Shown here one piece after another: positions 1 to 9,125 of a DNA stretch of 64,000 nucleotides. The position numbers and the translations under genes are program-made. The DNA comes from Marinicella rhabdoformis (GTDB taxonomy: Bacteria > Pseudomonadota > Gammaproteobacteria > Xanthomonadales > Marinicellaceae): contig NZ_VTFS01000001.1 of the NCBI RefSeq assembly GCF_009671245.1, positions 841,914 through 905,913 on the forward strand, written 5' to 3'. The notes under the pieces were generated by a model, which worked only from the letters and a program-made list of their open reading frames with translations, was not told the origin of the DNA and ran no database searches. The stretch's first letter is position 1. Every line of letters starts with the position of its first letter.

Positions 1-1
1 T

Positions 2-814
2 AAAAATGAAGCGGTATCAGAAAAGCAATCATTTAACCTTTCAGTTTTATTGCACGATCTCCATGACAGCTTATCGCCACTGGCAAGCTTTAAGGCTTTG
101 GCTTTTACAATCAACTGTCCCAAGTCAGTTACACTGTATGCCCATAAGGCACAATGGCAACAAATCCTTACCAATCTGATAAGCAATGCCATCAAATACA
201 CAGAAGTGGGTAAAATACATATCGAAGTACAGGCAGGAATTAAAGGACTGGCCGTTGATGTTATTGATACCGGTATAGGAATAAGCCCTGACTTTCAAAA
301 TAAACTGTTCCAAAGCTGGCAGCGAGAACGACAAGGGCACGCCAAAGGTTCAGGTATAGGCTTGGCAATTGCAAAAATGTTAGCAGAAGGAATGAATTTG
401 ACACTGTCTTTAGCATACAGCTCTGATAAAGGAAGCTGCTTTAGAATCGCCTACCCTGAGTTTAAACACAGCACACAAAAGGTATTATTAATAGAAGACG
501 ATGATGATTTACGCCGCTTGTTTGCTTATTATCTACATCAACTTAACCTAGACATTGATCAAGCTGCCAGTTGGCAAGAAGTCAAAAAAAAATATAAAAC
601 TAGAAAGTTTGACGTGGTCTTAACAGACAGAAATTTATCAGATGGACAAGCTGAAGATCACATTAACCTCCTAAAGCAATTGGCTGATAAAGTATTGGTC
701 ATGACAGGTAATCCCAACAAAAATCAAATCGAAGTTTTGTACCAAAAAGGGTTTGACCAAGTGTTATCAAAACCATTAAACCAATCACAATTGACCCAAG
801 CCTTGCTGAATTGA
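2..814 (+). CDS. Hybrid sensor histidine kinase/response regulator, C-terminal part (cut by window edge)
   Basis: The reading frame is open from the first bases of the window, so the true start and the sensor and dimerisation regions lie outside; about 270 residues are visible. The first half is a HATPase_c domain: N-box (WQQILTNLISNAIKY), G1 box (DTGIGIS) and G2 box (GSGIGLAIA). The second half is a receiver domain with the acidic cluster IEDDDD, the likely phosphoacceptor Asp in VVLTDRNLSDG, and the conserved Lys in LSKPL. It is therefore a kinase that passes phosphate to its own receiver, or whose receiver dephosphorylates a partner. A TTG at position 50 could be read as a start, but it falls inside the ATPase domain and is not credible. 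The signal it senses cannot be told from here. Confidence 0.9.
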   Translation, partial: KNEAVSEKQSFNLSVLLHDLHDSLSPLASFKALAFTINCPKSVTLYAHKAQWQQILTNLISNAIKYTEVGKIHIEVQAGIKGLAVDVIDTGIGISPDFQNKLFQSWQRERQGHAKGSGIGLAIAKMLAEGMNLTLSLAYSSDKGSCFRIAYPEFKHSTQKVLLIEDDDDLRRLFAYYLHQLNLDIDQAASWQEVKKKYKTRKFDVVLTDRNLSDGQAEDHINLLKQLADKVLVMTGNPNKNQIEVLYQKGFDQVLSKPLNQSQLTQALLN

Positions 815-817
815 TGC

Positions 818-844
818 GTGTCACTAATGGCACATGCTATTTTT
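818..844 (+). terminator. Probable intrinsic terminator after the hybrid kinase
   Basis: A 6-bp stem GTGTCA/TGGCAC (one G-T pair) with a CTAA loop starts 4 nt past the kinase stop codon and is followed by ATGC and TATTTTT. The hairpin is modest, so this is a moderate call. Confidence 0.45.
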
Positions 845-953
845 CTGCCAATCATTTATCATAATTAGAGTTAAACGCGTTACAACTTAATACTGCCTGG
901 TTTAAAATCATTGCTCAATTTTTACCATGCCTTATAAATTATTGGAGGAATCT

Positions 954-1874
954 ATGGAAGTAAACTATTTTTATGTGGTCTTGGCCGTTTTCGGCATTGT
1001 TTTTTTGAAAAGCGTCTTTGTCATCGTACCCCAAGGCTTTGAATATACTGTTGAACGATTTGGTGAATTCAAACGGGTGTTTCCACCTGGATTGGGACTG
1101 AAAGTGCCATTCGTTGAACGCATCGGTAGAAAAATTAACATGATGGAACAAGTAGCCAATGTCCCATCACAAGAAGTCATCACTAAGGACAATGCGGTTG
1201 TTACAGTTGATGGCGTGGTGTTTTATCAAATTTTAGATTGCGTTAAAGCAGCCTATGAGGTGAATCGCTTAGAGTATGCCATTTTAAACTTAACCATGAC
1301 CAATATACGTACGGTTTTGGGCGCCATGGATTTAGACGAATCCTTATCTAAACGAGATGAAATCAACCACCGTTTATTGGCTGTTGTTGATGAAGCCACA
1401 TCACCTTGGGGTGTTAAAGTGACTCGGATTGAAATCAAAGACATTAAACCACCACATGATTTGGTTGCGTCTATGGCCAGACAAATGAAAGCAGAACGTG
1501 AAAAACGTGCCGAAATTTTGGAAGCTGAAGGTCACAGACAATCTGACATACTACAAGCTGAAGGTCGTAAACAAGCCGCCATTTTAGAAGCCGAAGGTTT
1601 GAAAGAGGCCGCTTTCCGTGAAGCTGAAGCCCGTGAACGATCTGCAGAAGCAGAGGCCAAAGCAACGCACATGGTTTCAAAAGCGATTGCAGCAGGCGAC
1701 GTAAATGCCATTAACTATTTTGTTGCTCAAAAATACTTAGAATCTTTTGGCAAGTTTGCAGATTCTCCTAATCAAAAAACCATGATTTTACCAATGGAAG
1801 CGACCCAAATATTGGGTTCATTGGCGGGCATCACAGAATTGGCCAAAGGCATGAAAGACGATAAGGCATCTTGA
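954..1874 (+). CDS. SPFH/stomatin-family membrane protein (QmcA-like)
   Basis: A 306-residue protein with one N-terminal membrane anchor (about residues 3-22), an SPFH/band-7 domain beginning [15 protein letters not shown], and a long Ala/Glu-rich helix (residues about 175-255, repeated EAEG/QAEG units) typical of the oligomerising coiled coil. Stomatin-like proteins form large membrane-associated rings and are linked to membrane microdomains and to control of proteases. I chose the ATG at 954 because GGAGG sits 5 nt upstream; an ATG at 927 in the same frame has no such site. The NfeD-family gene begins 1 nt after the stop, which is the classic stomatin/NfeD operon partner. Confidence 0.92.
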   Translation: MEVNYFYVVLAVFGIVFLKSVFVIVPQGFEYTVERFGEFKRVFPPGLGLKVPFVERIGRKINMMEQVANVPSQEVITKDNAVVTVDGVVFYQILDCVKAAYEVNRLEYAILNLTMTNIRTVLGAMDLDESLSKRDEINHRLLAVVDEATSPWGVKVTRIEIKDIKPPHDLVASMARQMKAEREKRAEILEAEGHRQSDILQAEGRKQAAILEAEGLKEAAFREAEARERSAEAEAKATHMVSKAIAAGDVNAINYFVAQKYLESFGKFADSPNQKTMILPMEATQILGSLAGITELAKGMKDDKAS

Positions 1875-1875
1875 T

Positions 1876-2325
1876 ATGATGGAGAATATAGTTAACATGA
1901 CACCTTGGCATTGGCTCAGCATCGCCGTTGTGATGCTGGTCATTGAAATGATGGTGGGAACGGTTTATATGTTATGGATCAGCTTTGCAGCTGCCGTCAC
2001 CGCCGCTTTATTGTGGGTGTTTGGATTTGGTTGGGAAATGCAAATACTGGTATTCACTGTGGTTTCGATTTTATCGGTTATTGCTTGGCATAAATACGAC
2101 CTAACAAGAGATAAAACCTCAACCAGACCCAACTTAAACAAACGTGGCCATCAATATATTGGCCGAACATTTCAACTCAGCCACGCCATCGAAAATGGCG
2201 TAGGTAAAATCAATGTTGATGACTCCACTTGGAAAGTCCGAGGTAACGACGCCCCTGTTGATACCAAGGTCAAAGTCACTGGCATTGAAGGCACAGAATT
2301 AATTGTAGAAATTATTGGAGCATAA
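1876..2325 (+). CDS. NfeD-family membrane protein
   Basis: A 149-residue short NfeD protein: three hydrophobic segments in the first 75 residues, then a soluble C-terminal region (about 95-149) of the OB-fold type, with GRTFQLSHAIENGVGKINV and DTKVKVTGIEGTELIVE. NfeD proteins are encoded next to SPFH proteins and are thought to act with them; the molecular role is unsettled. This is the short form, without the N-terminal ClpP-like protease domain. It lies immediately after the SPFH gene, and its last codons carry the TTGGAG ribosome site of the next gene. Confidence 0.9.
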   Translation: MMENIVNMTPWHWLSIAVVMLVIEMMVGTVYMLWISFAAAVTAALLWVFGFGWEMQILVFTVVSILSVIAWHKYDLTRDKTSTRPNLNKRGHQYIGRTFQLSHAIENGVGKINVDDSTWKVRGNDAPVDTKVKVTGIEGTELIVEIIGA

Positions 2326-2326
2326 G

Positions 2327-4084
2327 ATGAAAAAAATATTAACCATGGCTTGTATGGCCAGCGCATTGGTCGCCTGTTCTGACGACAATGCAGAAAATAA
2401 AACAACAGCAGTCGCGCCTGTTCAAGCCACAGCCCCACAGGCTGATATTTTGAACTACATCCCCAGTGACACACCTTTATTGGCTTTAAGTGGCATAAGC
2501 AGCAACCAGTATCCTAAGCGCTATATCGAAACCATGGATACATACATGGGCAACATGAGCGAATACATGAAAACCATGATAGATGAAGGTTTAGAAGCGG
2601 CAATGAAAAAAGGTGGTACTGATCAAGCTGCCATAGAACAAAAAGTCAAACCGTTCATCGACAAATGGTTTAATAACGGCGACATGTCAAAATTGGGTTT
2701 CAAAATGATGGAATCTCAATTGGCTATGTATACGGTTGATTTATTCCCAGTCATAAGGATTAAATTATCTGCTGACAATCAACTCGAAGCTTTATTGACG
2801 GAAGCACAAGGCGAATTTGACATCCCTTTCACAGCCAGTGAAGTGAGCGGCATGAAAGTCCGTGAATTAGCAGCGGATCAAGCCACTGTATTCATTGGTT
2901 TGGATAACGATTACTTGGTTATGTCATTGGCACCCACTCCCATCAAAGATCAAATGTTAAACGTTTTGATGGGCTTAGAAAAACCACAAACCTCGTTGGT
3001 TCAAGACAGCACCATCATGAACCAAGTCAAAGATAAGTATGGCTTTCAGCTGAATGACATGATGGTCATAGACATGGCGGCTGCTGCCGACTATTTTATA
3101 AACCCAGGCCAACACAATTCGGCCATGTTAAATTTCATGCAAATTGAAGACAACATGCTATCAAGTGAGTGTAAAACTGAGTTTACTGGCTTGGTTAGCA
3201 ACATGCCTCGTATGGTTGCGGGTATCACAAGCATGACTGATGACAGCTTTAACACACAGTTTATCTTGGAAACTGATACAGAAATTGGCAGTGATTTGGC
3301 CTCAATTGCCGGACGCGTACCAGCAGGTAATACCCAGTCTGCATTTGCATTTGGCATGAGCTTTGATTTATTGGCTGCGAAAAAAGTAGCGTCTAAATAT
3401 GTACAACGATTGGTCGAAAAACCTTACCAGTGTGAACATTTAGTACAACTGAATCAAAATGCCTCTCAAATGCAAGCACAATTGAATCAACCCATTCCTC
3501 CATTTGTAGGTAATTTCAAAGGTTTCAATTTTTCTATGGATGACTTAAAACTTAATCCAGCAGCTGTTGACTCCGGACAACCAGAGAAAATCGTTGAAAG
3601 TTTTAAAGCACAAGTTTTACTCGCCGTTGACGAAGCCCAAGGCATGCTGGGCATGGCACAAATGATGATACCCCAATTGGCTGAAGTCAAATTAAATACG
3701 GATGGCTCATTGGTTCACTTAGGAGATAAATTGCCAGTGTCTGGTAAAAACATCCCTTTCGATGCAGAATTTTTCTATGGTGCATTAACAGATAACACAG
3801 TTGGCTTATCAATTGGGCATGAAGACGGTGGTGGATTAAGCGAATTAGTCAAATCAGAAGGTGCCAATAAACTCATGACATTCAGTGCTTCTGGCGAAGG
3901 TTACAAACGCATCATGGAACAAGTTTTTGCCATGGCCGAAATGCCTGGACTACCTGATGACATCAAAAAAGAATTGATGGTCCAAAAGGACATGACTTTG
4001 AATATGATTTACTGGAAAGATGCCAAAGGCAGCTTAAACTTTACAGACAAGGGCCTGGTCATTGAATCAAACATGACTTACTGA
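2327..4084 (+). CDS. Large lipoprotein of unknown function
   Basis: A 585-residue protein with a lipoprotein signal: MKKILTMACMASALVAC, so Cys17 would be the lipidated residue, followed by SDDN and a short linker. Asp at +2 would favour retention in the inner membrane if the E. coli sorting rule holds here. The mature part starts with ILNYIPSDTPLLALSG and has no catalytic motif or repeat that I recognise. The start at 2327 is supported by TTGGAG 6 nt upstream; a TTG start at 2315 is in frame but would precede the signal peptide. The gene is co-directional with the SPFH/NfeD pair with a 1-nt gap, and an intrinsic terminator follows, so it is the last gene of that operon. Confidence 0.85.
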   Translation: MKKILTMACMASALVACSDDNAENKTTAVAPVQATAPQADILNYIPSDTPLLALSGISSNQYPKRYIETMDTYMGNMSEYMKTMIDEGLEAAMKKGGTDQAAIEQKVKPFIDKWFNNGDMSKLGFKMMESQLAMYTVDLFPVIRIKLSADNQLEALLTEAQGEFDIPFTASEVSGMKVRELAADQATVFIGLDNDYLVMSLAPTPIKDQMLNVLMGLEKPQTSLVQDSTIMNQVKDKYGFQLNDMMVIDMAAAADYFINPGQHNSAMLNFMQIEDNMLSSECKTEFTGLVSNMPRMVAGITSMTDDSFNTQFILETDTEIGSDLASIAGRVPAGNTQSAFAFGMSFDLLAAKKVASKYVQRLVEKPYQCEHLVQLNQNASQMQAQLNQPIPPFVGNFKGFNFSMDDLKLNPAAVDSGQPEKIVESFKAQVLLAVDEAQGMLGMAQMMIPQLAEVKLNTDGSLVHLGDKLPVSGKNIPFDAEFFYGALTDNTVGLSIGHEDGGGLSELVKSEGANKLMTFSASGEGYKRIMEQVFAMAEMPGLPDDIKKELMVQKDMTLNMIYWKDAKGSLNFTDKGLVIESNMTY

Positions 4085-4104
4085 TATCACCCTTTGATTA
4101 AAAG

Positions 4105-4128
4105 CGCCCTGATATAGGGCGTTTTTTT
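4105..4128 (+). terminator. Intrinsic terminator of the SPFH/NfeD/lipoprotein operon
   Basis: Perfect stem CGCCCT/AGGGCG with a 5-nt loop GATAT, followed directly by seven T. It lies 20 nt after the lipoprotein stop codon. Confidence 0.88.
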
Positions 4129-4141
4129 ATGCTAGAAAACC

Positions 4142-4672
4142 ATGAACATCAGAAATTTTAAGCACCACCAACCCAAGATCGATGATTCAGCTTATGTTGA
4201 CGAGGCTGCAACAGTTATTGGGCAAGTCACGCTGGGCAAAGATGTGTCTGTTTGGCCGGCTACGGTTATACGTGGAGACGTGAATCACATCGTGATTGGA
4301 GACCTAACAAATGTACAAGATGGCAGCATCCTACACGTCACACATGTCGGCCCTTACGATCAAGACGGAGGCCCTTTATCCCTAGGCAAAGGCGTAACTG
4401 TTGGACATGGCGCGATTCTACATGCCTGTGACATTGGAGACTTTTGTTTGGTTGGCATGGGCTCAACCATATTAGACAAGGCACAAATGGAACATCACAG
4501 CATGCTGGGCGCTGGCAGCGTACTTCCACCAGGCAAGGTCATCAAAAGCGGTGAATTATGGGTGGGCAATCCTGCCAGAAAAGTCAAAGACTTGACGGAT
4601 AAACAAATAGAATGGCTAGAATATTCTGCTCACCATTATGTTAAACTGAAAAACCAATACATGACTGAATAA
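4142..4672 (+). CDS. Gamma carbonic anhydrase family protein (YrdA-like)
   Basis: A 176-residue left-handed beta-helix protein built of hexapeptide repeats (for example VTLGKDVSVWPATVIRGDV, GVTVGHGAILHACDIGDF). The family forms trimers with a metal bound by His at subunit interfaces; candidate ligands are the His in ILHVTHVG, TVGHGAILHAC and nearby. Some members hydrate CO2, whereas for many YrdA-type proteins no activity is known, so the enzymatic call is tentative. It is followed after 3 nt by an HD-type gene on the same strand. Confidence 0.9.
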   Translation: MNIRNFKHHQPKIDDSAYVDEAATVIGQVTLGKDVSVWPATVIRGDVNHIVIGDLTNVQDGSILHVTHVGPYDQDGGPLSLGKGVTVGHGAILHACDIGDFCLVGMGSTILDKAQMEHHSMLGAGSVLPPGKVIKSGELWVGNPARKVKDLTDKQIEWLEYSAHHYVKLKNQYMTE

Positions 4673-4675
4673 GCA

Positions 4676-5647
4676 ATGATTGAAGTGGCGCAAGTAGATG
4701 ATGTTGAATCACGAATTGTGACTTTTGACGAAGCACAAGAAGTGCTCGCTTGTTTGCCTAATGGTCATCCAAAATTAGATATTTGGCACAACTGGGCCCA
4801 AGTTCAGTTCAAAGGAAAGCACTGGTTGGCTGAGTTAATAGAAGTTGTAACGATTTGTTATGCACGAATGGCGATGCGCAATGGCAGTCTCAGTGCCAAT
4901 CCCAGGGCATACCACAACGAACGACACATCAATGAATTGTTATTGCGTTTGGTCAGGTGTACACAAAGCCAACACAGTACCCACTTATCACTCACAGGAC
5001 TCGCCATTTTATCGGTGTTTGCTGCCAGCCATGATTTACGCCAAGCCGAACCAAGTAAAGACGCTGATGATGAATCTTTGGTAGGAGCCAATGAGGCCGC
5101 CAGTTACATTGAAGTAGAACGACTGATAAACCAATACCCAGAAAGCACACTCTGGAACTCACATAGACTGATGCTCTTGATGACAATGATTCATGCCAGC
5201 ACATTTGGTACCGCCGGCAAAAGAAGCACTAACTTTTTCCAAGGGAATTTATCTCGCCGTCTGCTGGCTCAATTACGCTTTACCGAACAAGACGAAGAAT
5301 TGGTTTATTTAGCTTGTGATATTGATACAGCCAATGTCAGCCTGCCTTTGAATAAATATGCAAAATCTGCCATCAAAGTCTTTGATGAATTGGTCAGTCA
5401 TCAAAAGGCCAAAATTCCGCCTCAACAATTTTTTTCACAGGCACAAATGGCCTACTTTTTTGACCAACAACATTTCCACTCCAAAACAGCCAGATCCATT
5501 TTTCAACCCGAAAAATCCCGCAATGCCAAACGAATCACTGCCATTTCAAAAACAATCAAAGACATGGACGCACAAAGCAGTATTGAAGCGGTTAAAAATA
5601 ACTTCATCCAACAAGCCCAAACCTTGAGTAAGCCTGCACCCGAATGA
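4676..5647 (+). CDS. HD-type metal-dependent phosphohydrolase-like protein
   Basis: A 323-residue protein resembling predicted HD-superfamily phosphohydrolases and phosphodiesterases. The visible metal-binding pattern is YHNERH (His80, His84), the HD pair in AASHD (His119-Asp120), His173 in MIHAS, and Asp215/Asp217 in ACDIDTAN. The YHNxxH motif is also found in class I cyclic-nucleotide phosphodiesterases. The substrate cannot be given. The C-terminal 80 residues are basic and Gln-rich with no recognised domain. It starts 3 nt after the carbonic anhydrase stop and overlaps the next gene by 4 nt (ATGA), so it is translationally coupled. Confidence 0.75.
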   Translation: MIEVAQVDDVESRIVTFDEAQEVLACLPNGHPKLDIWHNWAQVQFKGKHWLAELIEVVTICYARMAMRNGSLSANPRAYHNERHINELLLRLVRCTQSQHSTHLSLTGLAILSVFAASHDLRQAEPSKDADDESLVGANEAASYIEVERLINQYPESTLWNSHRLMLLMTMIHASTFGTAGKRSTNFFQGNLSRRLLAQLRFTEQDEELVYLACDIDTANVSLPLNKYAKSAIKVFDELVSHQKAKIPPQQFFSQAQMAYFFDQQHFHSKTARSIFQPEKSRNAKRITAISKTIKDMDAQSSIEAVKNNFIQQAQTLSKPAPE

Positions 5648-6111
5648 ACATCAATTTATTTATCGTCCGCCACGGTCACTCTCCTTTTCTTGGAAATGAC
5701 GATTTCAGTAGACCACTTTCAGAATCAGGGTGTAATCAAGCGTCTCAAGTGGGCACATTTATTGCACAAAACATCCTCAACGGGAAAACAAAAATCATCA
5801 CGTCTGCGGCTCAAAGGACCTTAAGCACAACAGCAAACATCTGCCAATCATTAACCGCCTTTGAAACCATTGAACTGAGGCATCTTTATTCAGCCAGTGT
5901 GGGGGATTGGTGTGATGTCATTACAGAACATGCAGCAGAAAACTTGATACTTGTGGGACACAACCCGACAATCAGTCAACTTCATCAATACCTGACACAA
6001 AGTCAGTCACAGGGCTTTACACCTGCCACCACCGGTCATTTAATCCTTGAAATAGCCAGTGATGGCCTCAAATTACCAGCACATTCTCAACAAATTTTTC
6101 TCCCAAACTAA
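5644..6111 (+). CDS. SixA-like histidine phosphatase family protein
   Basis: A 155-residue, single-domain histidine phosphatase with no signal peptide, so cytoplasmic. The nucleophile motif is FIVRHGHSPF (His10 phosphorylated during catalysis), with a conserved Arg in TSAAQRTLSTT and the second catalytic His in LILVGHNPTISQL. SixA in E. coli dephosphorylates phosphohistidine on phosphotransfer proteins; the substrate here is not known. The start overlaps the stop of the HD-type gene by 4 nt. A second, secreted member of the same superfamily lies at 14651-15172. Confidence 0.85.
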   Translation: MNINLFIVRHGHSPFLGNDDFSRPLSESGCNQASQVGTFIAQNILNGKTKIITSAAQRTLSTTANICQSLTAFETIELRHLYSASVGDWCDVITEHAAENLILVGHNPTISQLHQYLTQSQSQGFTPATTGHLILEIASDGLKLPAHSQQIFLPN

Positions 6112-6114
6112 AAA

Positions 6115-6729
6115 ATGAACAATCAAAACCCCATTGCAAATATTCCCACAGTTACCAGAAATGTTTTGATTGCCATCGTGGTGATGTTTGTGGCAGAAAA
6201 TTTATTGCAAGCCATTACTCAAAATGGCGTATACATTATTCACAGGTATTTCCCGCTGTTTCCCATCCAAAGTGAATACTTTTATCCTTGGCAACTGATA
6301 ACCTATGCCCTGCTGCATGGCAATTTAATGCACTTATTTTTCAATGGCTTCGCTATTTGGATGTTTGGCTCTCAAATCGAACATTACTGGGGAGAAAAAA
6401 GATATGCCATTTTTATCATTGCTTGCATACTTGGCTCAGGCTTGGCCAATGCATTGTTCAGTCCCTATCCAGCCATTGGTATTTCTGGGGCGGTTTATGG
6501 GTTGTTGATTGCTTATGGCATGATGTGGCCTAACCATACCATCATGTTGGTTTTGCCTCCCATACCCATCAAAGCCAAATACTTTGTCATGATCATTGCA
6601 GGCATGTCTGTCTATAGCAGCTTGGCTGCCCGACAAGATGGTATCGCCCATTTGGCTCACTTAGGTGGCGCTATAACTGGGTTTTTATTGATTCAATATT
6701 GGCGAAAGAAACCACCTTTTAAATGGTAA
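6115..6729 (+). CDS. Rhomboid family intramembrane serine protease
   Basis: A 204-residue membrane protein with about six hydrophobic segments. It has the rhomboid hallmarks: HGNLMHLFFN (residues 69-78, the HxxxHxxFN motif), the catalytic Ser124 in GISGAVYG, and the catalytic His182 in AHLGGAITG. Rhomboids cleave transmembrane segments within the membrane; the substrate is unknown. The gene follows the phosphatase gene with a 3-nt gap and ends the plus-strand cluster. A strong hairpin shared with the convergent rluB gene follows. A second rhomboid of a different type is at 31080-31712. Confidence 0.92.
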   Translation: MNNQNPIANIPTVTRNVLIAIVVMFVAENLLQAITQNGVYIIHRYFPLFPIQSEYFYPWQLITYALLHGNLMHLFFNGFAIWMFGSQIEHYWGEKRYAIFIIACILGSGLANALFSPYPAIGISGAVYGLLIAYGMMWPNHTIMLVLPPIPIKAKYFVMIIAGMSVYSSLAARQDGIAHLAHLGGAITGFLLIQYWRKKPPFKW

Positions 6730-6737
6730 TAAAAAAA

Positions 6738-6761
6738 GCCGTGGCCTGATAAGGTCACGGC
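6738..6761. terminator. Bidirectional terminator between the rhomboid gene and rluB
   Basis: A 9-bp stem GCCGTGGCC/GGTCACGGC (one G-T pair) with a TGATAA loop. Seven A on the left give a clean T-tract for minus-strand transcripts from rluB; on the plus strand the tail is CTTTATT, which is weaker. Confidence 0.85.
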
Positions 6762-6784
6762 CTTTATTCACAGCTTTTGGTCTA

Positions 6785-7651
6785 CTAAGCGCGCCCTTTA
6801 CGCAGTGAGTTGACCACCAGTTTTTGGGTCGCAGGCTCATAAGATGAATCTTTAAAAAGTAAAGCCAACTCTTTGGCATTCAACTCTCTGCAATCTCCTT
6901 GTCGTAAATTCTTTGGTAAAAAGACACCGCCGTACCTGACCCGCTTCAAACGATTAACCTGAACACCTTGTGATTCCCAGAGCCTTCGAACTTCTCGATT
7001 TTTACCTTCCATCAAAGCCACATGAAACCACTTGTTACTGGTGTCTTCACCGCCAGCGGCCTGAACATCACTGAATTTTGCCACACCATCTTCCAACTCA
7101 ACACCAGCTAATAAATTTTTCACTGCGTCTTCTTTAATTTCTCCAAAAATACGACATGCATATTCACGGTCAATATTGGCGCTGGGGTGCATCATGTGAT
7201 TGGCAAAATCGCCGTCAGTCGTGAATAACAACAGACCTGTCGTGTTGATATCCAATCTGCCAATGTTCATCCACTTCTCTCCTTTGACTTGTGGCAGCTT
7301 ATCAAAAACCGTAGGTCGGCCCTTCTCATCACGTTTAGTACACACCAAACCCAAAGGCTTGTGGTACATCAATACCTTAGGCATCATCACTTCTAGCTCA
7401 ACTATCCAAGCGCGGTTTTTCCAACCTATCTTGTCACCAACCAAAAGCTTCTGACCCAAGGTAACTGGCTCTCGATTAATCGTGATTTGACCCAACTTAA
7501 TTGCCGATTCAATTTGTCTTCGCGACCCCAAGCCACACCTGGCCAATGTTTTTTGAATGCGCTCAGTGGGTTCAACCTCAACTAATTCATCAATTTGACT
7601 GTCATCAACAACACCTTCAGTAGTTTGATTTTTGTCGTCTTTATTCTTCAT
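6785..7651 (-). CDS. rluB: Ribosomal large subunit pseudouridine synthase B
   Basis: A 288-residue protein with an N-terminal S4 RNA-binding domain (RIQKTLARCGLGSRRQIE) and a RsuA/RluB-type catalytic domain containing the catalytic Asp in GRLDINTTGLLLFT. Family members modify 23S rRNA at U2605 (E. coli numbering). An acidic linker precedes the S4 domain. I chose the ATG at 7651, which overlaps the end of scpB by 11 nt; an ATG at 7696 in frame would overlap it by more than 50 nt and adds a basic stretch unlike the family. It is the last gene of the minus-strand operon, and RluB downstream of ScpAB is a widespread arrangement. Confidence 0.92.
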   Translation of the reverse strand: MKNKDDKNQTTEGVVDDSQIDELVEVEPTERIQKTLARCGLGSRRQIESAIKLGQITINREPVTLGQKLLVGDKIGWKNRAWIVELEVMMPKVLMYHKPLGLVCTKRDEKGRPTVFDKLPQVKGEKWMNIGRLDINTTGLLLFTTDGDFANHMMHPSANIDREYACRIFGEIKEDAVKNLLAGVELEDGVAKFSDVQAAGGEDTSNKWFHVALMEGKNREVRRLWESQGVQVNRLKRVRYGGVFLPKNLRQGDCRELNAKELALLFKDSSYEPATQKLVVNSLRKGRA

Positions 7652-8243
7652 CTGCTTCACTTTCCTGTGTTTCTTGCTCAGAATCAGTGGCTTCAAAAGC
7701 CAATTCAGGTTCTAAGGTTTCTATGTCTTTGATCGCTGCCAAAGACGGCAAATCTTGCAGCGAAGTTAAATTAAAATAATCTAAAAATGTTTTGGTTGTC
7801 CCAAGCATGGCAGGCTTTCCTGGCACGTCTCGATAGCCAAGAACCCTGATCCATTCTTTGTCCATCATATAATGTATGATTTTACTTGAAACTGCCACAC
7901 CGCGTACTTCTTCAATTTCACCACGCGTTATGGGCTGACGATAAGCGATTAAGGCCAAGGTTTCTAACAAAGCCCTTGATAATTTTTTGGGCCTTTGTTG
8001 CCACATGTTTTGCAACCATGGCTGCATGACTTCCGTGGTTTGTAAACGGTAACCACTGGCCAACTTTTTCAATTCAATACCACGCCCAGAATAATCTGAT
8101 TCGAGAGACAGTATGGCTTGGTTGATGTCATTAGCTGACAACTCTTGTTCTGGGAACAACTGTAACAGTCTCTTGATGCTCAAAGGTTCATCAGTGGCTA
8201 ACAAAGCCGCTTCTAGAATATATTTTAGCTCAGTTACTTCCAT
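7641..8243 (-). CDS. scpB: Segregation and condensation protein B
   Basis: A 200-residue kleisin-associated winged-helix protein. It has the typical ScpB order: LKYILEAALLATDEPLSI at the N terminus, then LSRALLETLALIAYRQPITRGEIEEVRGV, and the second winged helix with PGKPAMLGTTKTFLDYF. The C-terminal 30 residues are acidic. ScpB dimers bind ScpA and, with SMC, form the condensin-like complex that organises chromosomes; SMC itself is encoded at 45002-48520. The gene begins 3 nt after scpA ends. Confidence 0.95.
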   Translation of the reverse strand: MEVTELKYILEAALLATDEPLSIKRLLQLFPEQELSANDINQAILSLESDYSGRGIELKKLASGYRLQTTEVMQPWLQNMWQQRPKKLSRALLETLALIAYRQPITRGEIEEVRGVAVSSKIIHYMMDKEWIRVLGYRDVPGKPAMLGTTKTFLDYFNLTSLQDLPSLAAIKDIETLEPELAFEATDSEQETQESEADEE

Positions 8244-8246
8244 TGA

Positions 8247-9125
8247 TCATTGCCCCGCACTTTTGATATAAATTTCACCAAAGGCTGTATTTTGCACCAA
8301 TTCCAAAGATTGTGCTTTCAATAGTTCTAAAATAGCCAAAAAAGTCACCAAAGCACCTTGCTTACCTTCTGACTTCTTAAACAGCGAACCAAAGCGCACC
8401 ATTTTTTCTGATAGCAAAGCTTCTAATACTATCGCCATGCGGTCTCGAACGCTGAGTACTTCTCGCTCGATTTCATGAGATACTTTCAAATCTGCCCGTG
8501 CCATCACCTCTTTGAATGCCATCATTAAATCACGCAAGTCTATGGCTTCATCATCGCGTTGAAAACCTTGTTTATCAACATAAACCGAAGCCACCATAAA
8601 ATCTCGATCCAATCTCGGCATGTGTTCAATCTCTTCTGCCGCTTGCTTAAAACGTTCATACTCTTGAAGTCTGCGAATCAATTCAGCCCTCGGGTCTGCC
8701 TCATCTTCTTCTTCACTTTCTTGCTTAGGCAACAACATTCGAGATTTGATTTCTGCCAACATCGCTGCCATCACCAAATACTCTGCTGCCAATTCAAAGT
8801 TCAGCTTGTGCATTAACTCTATGTATTCCACATACTGCTTGGTGATGTCCAGAATGGGGATATGTAAAATGTCTAAATTTTGTCGCCTGATCAAATAAAG
8901 CAATAAATCCAAAGGTCCTTCAAAAGCCTCAAGAATCACTTCCAAAGCATCTGGCGGTATATAGAGGTCTGTTGGCATCGTGGTGTAAGGCCGACCTTCA
9001 ACAACGGCGAAAGGCATTTCTTGCTGTTGTGGTTCTTTTGGTAATGGTGCTGCATGATCCTCAGCATCAATAGCTTCGATATCAACACCCATTGGGTCTT
9101 TAGTATTTTGCTCTGATTCAGACAA
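8247..9125 (-). CDS. scpA: Segregation and condensation protein A (kleisin)
   Basis: A 292-residue kleisin. After a 55-residue acidic, probably disordered leader comes the conserved start of the family, FEGPLDLLLYLIRRQNLDI, then DPRAELIRRLQEYERFKQAA, and a C-terminal winged helix (LVTFLAILELLKAQ). Kleisin links the SMC heads and recruits ScpB. It overlaps the end of the yciO gene by 8 nt. Confidence 0.95.
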   Translation of the reverse strand: MSESEQNTKDPMGVDIEAIDAEDHAAPLPKEPQQQEMPFAVVEGRPYTTMPTDLYIPPDALEVILEAFEGPLDLLLYLIRRQNLDILHIPILDITKQYVEYIELMHKLNFELAAEYLVMAAMLAEIKSRMLLPKQESEEEDEADPRAELIRRLQEYERFKQAAEEIEHMPRLDRDFMVASVYVDKQGFQRDDEAIDLRDLMMAFKEVMARADLKVSHEIEREVLSVRDRMAIVLEALLSEKMVRFGSLFKKSEGKQGALVTFLAILELLKAQSLELVQNTAFGEIYIKSAGQ

